Source: 3-1-20CM-4-69-9 sp963833655 (GTDB lineage Bacteria; Actinomycetota; Thermoleophilia; Gaiellales; Gaiellaceae). Taken from it: a stretch of DNA of 64,000 bases. Below are positions 23,542-31,818 of the stretch, piece after piece (position 1 is the first letter of the stretch; every line of letters starts with the position of its first letter). The position numbers and the translations under genes are program-made. Under the pieces are notes generated by a model. It was not told the origin of the DNA. It worked only from the letters and a program-made list of their open reading frames with translations, and did not search any database. The stretch is taken from NCBI GenBank assembly GCA_963833655.1, contig CAWHYL010000007.1, positions 567,490 to 631,489 on the forward strand. Reading direction: 5' to 3'.

Positions 23542-25935
23542 ATGACTGAAGCCACTTACACCGCCAAGGACATCACTGTTCTCGAAGGTCTCGAGCCGGT
23601 CCGGCTGCGGCCCGGCATGTACATCGGCTCGACCGGCGCCCGCGGTCTTCATCACCTGGTCTACGAGGTGGTCGACAACAGCGTCGACGAGGCGCTCGCG
23701 GGGCGCAACGACAAGATCGAGGTGACGCTCCATCCGGACAACTCGGTGACCGTCCGCGACTACGGCTCGGGCATTCCCGTCGACATGATGGCCGACCAGG
23801 GCATGTCCGCCCTGACGGTCGTCCTGACGAAGCTCCACGCGGGCGGCAAGTTCGGGGGCGAGGACGCGGCCTACAAGGTCTCCGGCGGGCTGCACGGTGT
23901 CGGCGTCTCCGTCGTCAACGCCCTCTCGGAGTGGTTGATCGCCGAGGTGCGCCGCGGCGGGAAGGTGTACCGCCAGGAATTCGCGCGCGGAGTGCCGGGC
24001 GGGGACGTCGAGGTCGTCGGCAAGGCCGAGAAAGGCGACACCGGCACGACGATCATGTTCCTTCCCGACGCCGAGGTTTTCGAGGAGGTCGAGTACTCTG
24101 CCGACACGCTGCAGCAGCGGCTGCGCGAGACGGCGTTCCTGACGCGCGGGCTGCGCATCGTCCTCACCGACGAGCGAGCCGGCGGGGAGCAGGTCGAGTT
24201 CCACTACGAGGGCGGCATCCGCGACTTCGTCGCGCACGTGAACTCGACCAAGGACGGCATCCACAAGCGCATCGTCTTCTTCGAGGGCGAGAACGACCAG
24301 GGGAACGTCGAGGTTGCGATGCAGTGGAACGCCTCGTACCAGGAGTCCGTCTACACCTTTGCCAACAACATCAACACGCACGAGGGCGGCTCACATCTCT
24401 CGGGCTTCAACGCGGCGCTGACACGCACGCTGAACAAGGTCGCGCGCGACATGGGCCTGCTCAAGGAGAAGGAGGACAACCTCGAAGGCGACGATGTGCG
24501 CGAGGGTCTGGCCGCCGTCGTCTCCGTGAAGCTGCAGGATCCGCAGTTCGAGGGCCAGACGAAGACCAAGCTCGGGAACCCGTGGGTGAAGGGCTTCGTC
24601 GAGTCGACGGTCAACTCCAAGCTTTCCGAGTTCCTCGAGGAGAACCCCACCGACGCGAAGCAGATCATCACGAAGGCGATCTCCGCCGCCCGCGCCCGCC
24701 AGGCAGCGCGCAAAGCGCGTGACCTGACGCGGCGGAAGGGCGCGTTCGGCGGCGAGATCGCGAAGAAGTTCGCCGACTGCCAGGTGCGTGACCCGGAGCT
24801 CGCAGAGATGTTCATCGTCGAGGGGAACTCCGCCGGCGGCGCTGCGAAAGACGCGCGCGACAAGTCGAACCAGGCGATCCTGCCTCTGCGCGGGAAGATC
24901 ATCAACTCCGAGAAGAACCGCATCGACAAGGTGCTGTCCAACTCGGAGGTTCAGCTCCTGGTGCAGGTGATCGGCACCGGCATCGGTGAGGAGTTCGACA
25001 TCGCGAAGCTCCGCTACCACCGCGTGATCGTCATGACCGACGCCGACGTCGACGGTGCGCACATCCGGACGCTTGTGCTCACCTTTCTGTATCGGCACAT
25101 GCCCGAGCTGTTCGAGCGCGGACACGTTTACATCGCCGTTCCGCCGCTGTACCTCGCGCGTCTCGGCAACCAGCAGAACTACCTCGAGAAGGAGTCGCAG
25201 CTCGAAGAGCTGCTGGTCCGCGAGCGGTTCGGCGACCTGCGGATCCAGGCGCGCGACAACGCGGAGGTCAAGCTCACCGAGGCCCGGTACGCACGGTTCG
25301 CGCGCACGCTGAGCGAGTACGTCGGCTGGGCCGCGCGCCTACGCTCCGACTTCGGCCACCAGGCCGCGGACTTCGTGCTGTCGCACCGGCTCGTCGAATC
25401 CGACGCGATGTCCGCAGTCGACGCCGTGAGCGCGATCGCTGCGGCAGCGCCGAACGGCTACAAGCTCGAGGCCGAAGCCGACGGGGAGCAGCTGAAGATC
25501 CGCGTCATCGAGACCGAGACGAGCGCCATGCACAACGTCGTCGTCCCCGCCGAGCTGTTCGACTCACCGATCTATGACCGCGTGCGCAAGACGTATGCCC
25601 GTCTCGCCGACATCGTCGGCGGACTGCCACCGTACTCGTTGAGATACGGGAAGCAGTCGCTGGAGGCGCTCACGTTCGAGGAGCTGCGCGACGGCGCGCT
25701 GACGCTCGCGAAGAGCGGCATTCAGATCACCCGGTTCAAGGGCCTGAGCGAGATGAACGCGACCGAGCTCTGGGCGACGACGATGGACCCTGCGCGCCGC
25801 ATGCTCGTCCGCGTCGACGTCGAGGACGCGGCGGCGGCGGACCTCTGGTTCTCGCGGCTGATGGGCGACGAGGTCGAGCCGCGCCGGTTGTTCATCGAGC
25901 AAAACGCGCTGGACGTCAGAAACCTCGATGTCTGA
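23542..25935 (+). CDS. gyrB: DNA gyrase subunit B
   Basis: A 797-residue ATPase subunit of DNA gyrase. The GHKL site shows EVVDNSVDEAL, DYGSGIPV and GGLHGVGVSVVNALS. The transducer is followed by the TOPRIM domain with MFIVEGNSAGGAAKDARD near 424-441 and MTDADVDGAHIRTL near 500. The TOPRIM motif reads EGNSAGG rather than EGDSAGG, because codon 429 is AAC. An extra segment (about 590-690) relative to short GyrBs precedes the tail GLSEMNATELWATTMDPARR, as in the long Gram-negative-like type. The start ATG 23542 has a weak upstream AGGG. The end overlaps gyrA by eight bases. Confidence 0.97.
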   Translation: MTEATYTAKDITVLEGLEPVRLRPGMYIGSTGARGLHHLVYEVVDNSVDEALAGRNDKIEVTLHPDNSVTVRDYGSGIPVDMMADQGMSALTVVLTKLHAGGKFGGEDAAYKVSGGLHGVGVSVVNALSEWLIAEVRRGGKVYRQEFARGVPGGDVEVVGKAEKGDTGTTIMFLPDAEVFEEVEYSADTLQQRLRETAFLTRGLRIVLTDERAGGEQVEFHYEGGIRDFVAHVNSTKDGIHKRIVFFEGENDQGNVEVAMQWNASYQESVYTFANNINTHEGGSHLSGFNAALTRTLNKVARDMGLLKEKEDNLEGDDVREGLAAVVSVKLQDPQFEGQTKTKLGNPWVKGFVESTVNSKLSEFLEENPTDAKQIITKAISAARARQAARKARDLTRRKGAFGGEIAKKFADCQVRDPELAEMFIVEGNSAGGAAKDARDKSNQAILPLRGKIINSEKNRIDKVLSNSEVQLLVQVIGTGIGEEFDIAKLRYHRVIVMTDADVDGAHIRTLVLTFLYRHMPELFERGHVYIAVPPLYLARLGNQQNYLEKESQLEELLVRERFGDLRIQARDNAEVKLTEARYARFARTLSEYVGWAARLRSDFGHQAADFVLSHRLVESDAMSAVDAVSAIAAAAPNGYKLEAEADGEQLKIRVIETETSAMHNVVVPAELFDSPIYDRVRKTYARLADIVGGLPPYSLRYGKQSLEALTFEELRDGALTLAKSGIQITRFKGLSEMNATELWATTMDPARRMLVRVDVEDAAAADLWFSRLMGDEVEPRRLFIEQNALDVRNLDV

Positions 25936-28459
25936 TCTGACGCCGGAACCGCTGGGCGCCGGCCGGATCGAGACGAGGGAGCTCGACCAGGAGGTCCGCA
26001 CCAGCTTCCTCGACTACGCGATGAGCGTGATCGTGAGTCGCGCGCTTCCCGACGTGCGCGACGGGCTCAAACCGGTGCACCGCAGGGTGCTCTACGCGAT
26101 GCACGAGGCGGGGCTGCAGCCGAACCGCCCGACACGGAAGTCGGCCCGCGTCGTCGGCGACGTCATGGGCAACTACCACCCGCACGGCGACTCCGCGATC
26201 TACGACGCGCTCGTGCGACTCGCCCAGCCGTTCGCGCTCCGCTATCCGCTGATCGACGGCCAGGGGTACTTCGGCTCGGTCGACGGCGATCCCGCCGGGG
26301 CGATGCGCTACACCGAGTGCCGCCTCTCGCGCATCGCGACGGAGCTGCTTCGCGACATCGACGCGGACACCGTCGACTTCCAGCCGAACTACGACGAGTC
26401 GCGGCGCGAGCCCTCGGTTCTGCCGGCCCGCTTTCCCAATCTGCTCGTCAACGGCTCGTCGGGGATCGCGGTCGGCATGGCGACCAACATGCCGCCGCAC
26501 AACCTCGGTGAGATCGTCGCCGGCATCGTCGCGATGATCGAGGACCCGGCGATCGACGTCGAGCGGCTCTCGAAGCACGTCAAGGGCCCCGACTTCCCGA
26601 CCGGCGGCTCGATCGTCGGCCGTGGGGGGATCCGCGACGCCTACCGCTCGGGTCGCGGACGCATCACCGTGCGCGGCCGCGCGCACATCGAGCAGCTGCG
26701 CGGCGGCAAGAGCGCGATCATCATCACGGAGCTTCCGTATGCCGTGCGCAAGGCCGGCGAGGGCGGCGTGATCGAGAAGATCGCCGACCTCGTGAAGGCG
26801 GGCACGCTCACCGAGGTGCCGATGTCGGACGAAGCCCTGCAGGATCACTCTGACAAGGACGGCATGCGCATCTACGTCGAGTTGAAGCGCGAGGCTGTGC
26901 CCCAGGTCGCGCTGAACAAGCTCTTCAAGCTGACGCCGCTGCAGACGACGTTCGGGTACAACGCGGTCGCTCTCGTCGACGGCGTCCCGAAGACGCTGTC
27001 GCTGTTGGAGCTGATCCGGCACTACCTCGACTACCAGCGCGAGGTCGTCACGCGTCGCTCCAAGTACGAGCTGCGCCAGGCCGAGAAGCGCGCGCACGTC
27101 CTCGAGGGCTATCTCAAGGCGCTCGACCGGCTCGACGAGGTGATCGCGCTGATTCGCGCGGCGGCCGACACCGATTCGGCACGCGAGAGTCTCATGAGCA
27201 CCTTCGAGCTGTCCGAGATCCAGGCGCAGGCGATCCTGGACCTGCGGTTGTCGCGGCTGACGCGGCTCGCGCGCGACGAGATCCAGACGGAGTACGACGA
27301 TCTGCAGGAGCGCATCGCGGAGCTGCGTGCGATCCTCGGCGATCCCGCGCGCATCGACGGTGTGATCAAGGAGGAGCTGCTCGAGCTGAAGGCGATCTAC
27401 GGCAAGTCCGACGAGCGCCGCACCGAGATCGTGCAGGCCGAGGACGAGCTGGAGCTCGAGGACCTGATCGCGGAAGAGGACATGGTCATCGCGATCACGC
27501 GCTCGAACTACATCAAGCGTCTACCGGTGACGACGTACCGCGAGCAGCGGCGCGGCGGCATCGGCGTGATGGGCATGGACCTCAAGGACGAGGACTACAT
27601 CGAGCATCTCTTCGTCGCCTCCACGCACGACTACATCCTCTTCTTCACGAACGTCGGCAAGGTGTATCGGCTCAAGGTGCACGAACTGCCGCTGGGATCG
27701 CGCCAGTCGAAGGGTCGCGCGATCCAGAACCTGCTCCCGTTCCGACAGGACGAACAGGTGCGCGCGGTCATCCAGACGCGCAACTTCGAGGAGGCCGAAT
27801 ACCTCGTGTTCGCGACGAAGAACGGCGTCGTCAAGAAGACGAAGCTGTCGGCGTACAACACGCCGCTTCGCTCCGACGGGATCATCGCGATCAAGATGCG
27901 CGACGGCGACGAGCTCGTCGGCGTCCGGCATTCGTCCGGCACGGACGACATCCTCATGGTCTCGCGCCGGGGACAGGCGATCCGGTTTCACGAGACCGAC
28001 GTGCGCGGGATGGGGCGTGACGCCTCCGGCGTCCAGGGGATGCGGCTTCGTGCCGACGACGAGGTGATCGCGGTGAACGTCGCGCACGACGACGCCGATG
28101 TCCTCGTCGTGACCGAGAACGGGTACGGCAAGCGGACGCGTGTCTCCGAGTACCCGGTCAAGGGCCGCGGCGGCATGGGCGTGAAGACCGTCCAGCTGAC
28201 CGAGACGAAGGGGCAGCTCGCCGGCGCGCGTGTCGTCCGTGACGGCTACCAGGTGATGCTGATCTCCGACGGCGGCACCGTGATTCGGATGGCGGTCGAC
28301 GACATCAAGCGCTCCGGCCGCGCGACGCAAGGCGTCATCGTGATGCGCCTGCGTGAAGGCGAGCACATCTCGAGCCTCGCGCCGGTCGTCGAGGCGACGG
28401 CCGACGAGAAGGCCGGGGCCGCTGCCGACACCAACGGCGCCCGCCCCACAGACGCGTAG
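25928..28459 (+). CDS. gyrA: DNA gyrase subunit A
   Basis: The 843-residue breakage-rejoining subunit of gyrase. The winged-helix region shows RALPDVRDGLKPVHRRVLYAM and the quinolone-determining segment GNYHPHGDSAIYD with Ser 89. The active-site Tyr is Tyr 128 in GAMRYTECRL. The C-terminal beta-pinwheel includes a GyrA box QRRGGIG near residue 540, with Ile in place of the usual Lys. The C-terminal 20 residues are low-complexity. ATG 25928 overlaps gyrB by eight bases; the two subunits are surely co-translated. Confidence 0.98.
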   Translation: MSDLTPEPLGAGRIETRELDQEVRTSFLDYAMSVIVSRALPDVRDGLKPVHRRVLYAMHEAGLQPNRPTRKSARVVGDVMGNYHPHGDSAIYDALVRLAQPFALRYPLIDGQGYFGSVDGDPAGAMRYTECRLSRIATELLRDIDADTVDFQPNYDESRREPSVLPARFPNLLVNGSSGIAVGMATNMPPHNLGEIVAGIVAMIEDPAIDVERLSKHVKGPDFPTGGSIVGRGGIRDAYRSGRGRITVRGRAHIEQLRGGKSAIIITELPYAVRKAGEGGVIEKIADLVKAGTLTEVPMSDEALQDHSDKDGMRIYVELKREAVPQVALNKLFKLTPLQTTFGYNAVALVDGVPKTLSLLELIRHYLDYQREVVTRRSKYELRQAEKRAHVLEGYLKALDRLDEVIALIRAAADTDSARESLMSTFELSEIQAQAILDLRLSRLTRLARDEIQTEYDDLQERIAELRAILGDPARIDGVIKEELLELKAIYGKSDERRTEIVQAEDELELEDLIAEEDMVIAITRSNYIKRLPVTTYREQRRGGIGVMGMDLKDEDYIEHLFVASTHDYILFFTNVGKVYRLKVHELPLGSRQSKGRAIQNLLPFRQDEQVRAVIQTRNFEEAEYLVFATKNGVVKKTKLSAYNTPLRSDGIIAIKMRDGDELVGVRHSSGTDDILMVSRRGQAIRFHETDVRGMGRDASGVQGMRLRADDEVIAVNVAHDDADVLVVTENGYGKRTRVSEYPVKGRGGMGVKTVQLTETKGQLAGARVVRDGYQVMLISDGGTVIRMAVDDIKRSGRATQGVIVMRLREGEHISSLAPVVEATADEKAGAAADTNGARPTDA

Positions 28460-28590
28460 CGCGGCCACAAACCTGCGGAAAGAGCAGCCGCAAAAGAGGG
28501 GGATTTTGAAGAAAGGCCTTCCCTCTCCGCAAGGAGCGCTGTATATCTTTGAAACGAGGGGTTCTTCCGCCGAAGCGAAATGAGGACGAA

Positions 28591-28911
28591 ATGGCAGCCA
28601 GTCGACAGGTAGATCTCCTCGAGCCGATCGACCTCGCGGAGCATCTCGGCAAGGTCGAGCTCTACCTGGGCCAGGTCTGCCAGATCGCCGGGATCTCCAA
28701 GATGCAGCTGGACTACTGGACGAACAAGGCCCAGATCCCGACCAAAGGCAAGAAGCAGCGGATCTACGACATCGACGCGCTCGAGACGGTCATGCTGATC
28801 AAGCAGGCGAAGGACAAAGGCCTCAATCTCGGGGCGGCGATCGACGCGGCGCGCAGGTTCCGCGAGCAGGAGCGCACCACGATGTCGCCGGTACCCACCT
28901 CAGAGCCGTAG
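28591..28911 (+). CDS. MerR-like HTH transcriptional regulator
   Basis: A 106-residue protein with a MerR-type winged helix: LYLGQVCQIAGISKMQLDYWTNKAQIPTKGKKQRIYDIDALETVMLIKQAKDKG, followed by LNLGAAIDAARRF. No effector domain is present beyond the short helix, so it may act as a small DNA-binding regulator. ATG 28591 is preceded by GAGG at 5 nt spacing. The 131-bp leader after gyrA includes a possible -10 TATCTT (28544-28549). Its 3' end overlaps the opposing GalT-like gene by 12 bp. Target genes are unknown. Confidence 0.75.
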   Translation: MAASRQVDLLEPIDLAEHLGKVELYLGQVCQIAGISKMQLDYWTNKAQIPTKGKKQRIYDIDALETVMLIKQAKDKGLNLGAAIDAARRFREQERTTMSPVPTSEP

Positions 28912-29700
28912 GCGTTCCGCCGCCTCGTCCGGCGGCAGGGTGTTCACGAAGATGCCGGCGCCGAGCTCGAGCCCGGCGAGAATGGTCAGCCGCGGCAGCA
29001 GGACGAGCCGCCAGTCGTGTTCGTCGTGCTCGACCCACGCGTTCAGCGGCACCGGCCCCTCGGCCGCCTGGAGTCGCCTCACGATCTCGACGAGCAGACG
29101 CACCCCCGCCGCGAGCAGCCTGCTCTGCAGGCCGAACGGATCCGGCTCGGCCGGCTCGATGACCGTCTCGTAGGGGAGGCGGCTCGCCCACGGGCAGCCG
29201 GCGACGAGCCCTTCGCCGCTGTGAAACCGCTCGAGGCGCGGGCGCGCCCGTGTCGGCGGCGGCTCCGGGAGCCACACGAGCTGCGAGTGGGAGTGCGGGA
29301 GGCTCGATCCGGCGTCGCGGCCCTCGTTCACGAGTGCGTGGACGTACCCGGGCACCGCTACCGCGCGTCGCTGCCAGGCTTCTGCGACGAGCTCGGGCTC
29401 GGCGCCTTCGAGGTCGGCGAGCGAACGCACGTGCCGGCGGCTGTGCACGACGACCTCCTGTCGCTCGAGCGCCGGATAGAGGTTCGGAACGACGCGTACA
29501 CGCCAGTCTCCTCCCTCGGGCAGCACCAGGGACTGGGGCGGCGTCATGTGCTCGTGGCCGGGGCAGAACGGACATGCCTCGAGCTCTTCCGCCGTCGGTG
29601 GATCGAGCGCTGGGCGTCCCGCCCCGGGACGCTTCGCGCGCGCAGGCGCGATGACGGCGAGGCGGCCCGACTCCGGCTCGCGGCGGACTTCGCCGCTCAG
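28900..29700 (-). CDS. GalT-like HIT-superfamily nucleotidyltransferase (CTG start proposed)
   Basis: A 266-residue member of the galactose-1-phosphate uridylyltransferase family. It has the N-terminal block VRREPESGRLAVIAPARAKRP, the zinc site start CPFCPGHE near residue 45, VPNLYPALE near 72 and the active HxHxQ motif GSSLPHSHSQLVWLP near 140. It could be a uridylyl- or adenylyltransferase; it is shorter than E. coli GalT. No ATG, GTG or TTG precedes the conserved N-terminus. CTG at 29700 overlaps the slipin stop as CTGA, parallel to the GTGA/ATGA overlaps used elsewhere here. Confidence 0.85.
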   Translation of the reverse strand: MSGEVRREPESGRLAVIAPARAKRPGAGRPALDPPTAEELEACPFCPGHEHMTPPQSLVLPEGGDWRVRVVPNLYPALERQEVVVHSRRHVRSLADLEGAEPELVAEAWQRRAVAVPGYVHALVNEGRDAGSSLPHSHSQLVWLPEPPPTRARPRLERFHSGEGLVAGCPWASRLPYETVIEPAEPDPFGLQSRLLAAGVRLLVEIVRRLQAAEGPVPLNAWVEHDEHDWRLVLLPRLTILAGLELGAGIFVNTLPPDEAAERLRL

Positions 29701-30467
29701 CTCGAGCCGTCGGACTGGGTGCCGAGGAAGGGCTTGATCAGGTCGATCGGCGCCGGGAAGACGATGGTCGTCGACGGCGATCCGCCCAGCTCGAGCAGCG
29801 TCTGCAGGTAACGGAGCTGCAGCGCGACCGGGTGGTCGCCGATCGTCACCGCCGCGTCCTTCAGCCGCTCGGCCGCCTGGTACTCGCCCTCGGAGCTGAT
29901 GATCTTGGCGCGCCGCTCGCGTTCGGCCTCGGCCTGCCGCGCCATCGCCCGCTGCATGCCGCTCGGGATCTCGACGTCCTTCACCTCGACGATCGACACC
30001 TTGATCCCCCACGGAGCGGTTGCCTCGTCGATGATCCCCTGCAGGATCGAGTTGATCTTGTCGCGCTCCGAGAGGAGCTCGTCGAGCTGGTGCTGGCCGA
30101 GGACCGAGCGCAGCGTCGTCTGTGCGATCTGCGACGTCGCCACCATGAAGTTCTCCACCTGCACGATCGCGGACTTCGGATCGACGATCCGGAAGTAGGC
30201 GACGGCGTTGACGCGAACCGGGACGTTGTCCTTCGTGATCACTTCCTGCGGCGGCACGTTGAGCGTGATCGTGCGGAGGTCGACCTTCACCATGCGGTCG
30301 ACGACGGGGATCAGGAGGAACAGGCCGGGCCCCTTCGGGCTCGGCAACAGGCGCCCGAGCCGGAAGATGACGCCGCGCTCGTATTCGCGTGCGACCTTGA
30401 TCGCCGAGAACAGGAACAGGACGATCAGGAACAGCAGGATCGCGATGATGATCAGCGCGGCGCTCAC
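29697..30467 (-). CDS. Slipin / SPFH-band 7 membrane protein
   Basis: A 256-residue stomatin-like protein with one N-terminal membrane helix (about 3-24) and the SPFH domain. The domain shows REYERGVIFRLGRLLPSPKGPGLFLLIPVVDRM, VRVNAVAYFRIVDPKSAI, TTLRSVLGQHQLDELLSERD and WGIKVSIVEVKDVEIPSGMQRAMARQAEAER. Bacterial slipins pair with NfeD proteases and organise membrane microdomains. Here the nfeD gene ends four bases into it, so the usual pair is present as an operon. Confidence 0.93.
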   Translation of the reverse strand: MSAALIIIAILLFLIVLFLFSAIKVAREYERGVIFRLGRLLPSPKGPGLFLLIPVVDRMVKVDLRTITLNVPPQEVITKDNVPVRVNAVAYFRIVDPKSAIVQVENFMVATSQIAQTTLRSVLGQHQLDELLSERDKINSILQGIIDEATAPWGIKVSIVEVKDVEIPSGMQRAMARQAEAERERRAKIISSEGEYQAAERLKDAAVTIGDHPVALQLRYLQTLLELGGSPSTTIVFPAPIDLIKPFLGTQSDGSS

Positions 30468-31756
30468 GCCGACGATCCTATGTGTTCCGGTCGCACGGTC
30501 AGGACGAGGCCGTCGAGCGACTCGACACGGACCGTCTCACCCGGCCGCAGCTGTTCGCCTTCGGCGCTGCGCGCCTGCCAGAGCTCGCCGTTGACGAAGA
30601 CGAGCCCGTCGCGGCGAACCTCGCCGACGGCGCCCGCGATCATCTCGGGCGCCACGGAGACGGGTCTGTGCCGCACCTGCCACGCCTTGGTGACGGCGAA
30701 CGCCCAGACGGCGCCGAGCACCACCGCGATCGTGACCACGAGCGGCGCCGACGTGTGGTACGGCGCCGGCGCATTCTGGAAGAGGAAGATCGCGCCGACC
30801 GCCATCGCGATCAGCCCGGCGACGGTCAAGGCTCCGTGCGAGGTCACATGCACGTCGAGGACGAGCAGTGCCACACCGGCGAGCAGGAGCACGAACCCTG
30901 CCCAGTTCACCGGCAGCACGGAGAAGCCGAACAATGCCGTGATGAGCGCCACGAGGCCGAGCGCGCCGGGGAGCACGACGCCGGGGTGAAAGATCTCGTA
31001 GCCGATTCCGGCAAGCCCCGCGAGGAAGAGCAACGTCAGGATGTTCGGATCGATGAGGGTGTTCAGCAGTCGCGTGAAGAAGCCGGGATGCACGTCGTGG
31101 ATCTGCGCACCGGCGAGGTGCAGCACGAAGCCGCGCGGCTTCGTCTTGACGCCGTCCGTTTGCTTCAGCAGCGCGGGCAGCGTGGGTGCGATCCCGTCGA
31201 TGACGTTCAGTACCTTCGCCTCGCGCGCCGTCGCGTTCGTCGCGACGCGCACTGCGCGATCCGCCCACCTCGGGTTGCGGCCGTGACTCTCCGCGAGTGC
31301 GCGCAGCGACGCGGCCTCGTGGTTGATCAGCTTGCGCCGCAGGTCGCTGCCGATGTTGCCGCCGCTCGAGTCGATCGGCGTCGACGAGCCGATGTTCGTC
31401 TCGGGTGCCATCGCGAGGTAGTCGGCCGCCTGGGCGAGCCACACGCCGGCAGAGCCGGCGAACGAGCCGTCGGGCCCGACCCACACGAGCACCGGGACCT
31501 TCGAGCTCAGCTCGCAGAGGACGATCTTGTCCTTCGACTGGAGCAGCCCGCCGGGCGTGTTGAGCACGATCACGGCCGCGTCGTAGTGCTGCTTCGCCGC
31601 CTGCGAGAGCTGGTGGCACAGGTAGTTCTGCGTCACCGGGTTGACATCGGCGTCGAAGTGGATCGCAAGCACGCGCGGCGTTGCAGCGTCGGCCGGCGAG
31701 GCGAACGCCAAGACAGCTCCGAGGAGCAAAAGCCCCCGCAAAACGGCGCTCTTCAA
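30464..31756 (-). CDS. Long NfeD (ClpP-class membrane serine protease)
   Basis: A 430-residue NfeD1b-type protein. A signal peptide (about 1-24) is followed by a ClpP/SppA-like domain with VIVLNTPGGLL near 65, the nucleophile region GPDGSFAGSAGVWLA near 95 and MAPETNIGSSTPI. Several helices (about 235-350) come next, then a C-terminal OB fold with GAVGEVRRDGLVFVNGELWQA. Such proteases cleave near the stomatin C-terminus in archaea. The start is TTG 31756; TAGAAT lies 9 nt upstream. It overlaps the slipin gene by four bases. Confidence 0.9.
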   Translation of the reverse strand: MKSAVLRGLLLLGAVLAFASPADAATPRVLAIHFDADVNPVTQNYLCHQLSQAAKQHYDAAVIVLNTPGGLLQSKDKIVLCELSSKVPVLVWVGPDGSFAGSAGVWLAQAADYLAMAPETNIGSSTPIDSSGGNIGSDLRRKLINHEAASLRALAESHGRNPRWADRAVRVATNATAREAKVLNVIDGIAPTLPALLKQTDGVKTKPRGFVLHLAGAQIHDVHPGFFTRLLNTLIDPNILTLLFLAGLAGIGYEIFHPGVVLPGALGLVALITALFGFSVLPVNWAGFVLLLAGVALLVLDVHVTSHGALTVAGLIAMAVGAIFLFQNAPAPYHTSAPLVVTIAVVLGAVWAFAVTKAWQVRHRPVSVAPEMIAGAVGEVRRDGLVFVNGELWQARSAEGEQLRPGETVRVESLDGLVLTVRPEHIGSSA

Positions 31757-31765
31757 CTCGTAAGG

Positions 31766-31771
31766 ATTCTA
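31766..31771 (-). promoter_or_regulatory. -10 box of the nfeD-slipin operon
   Basis: TAGAAT on the minus strand lies about 9 nt before the TTG start at 31756, giving a leader of only a few bases. No -35 was recognised. Sequence inference. Confidence 0.4.
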
Positions 31772-31818
31772 TCAGCGGGCTTGAGGCCGACAGCTGCGCC
31801 AGGCACCCTTGGGACGCG

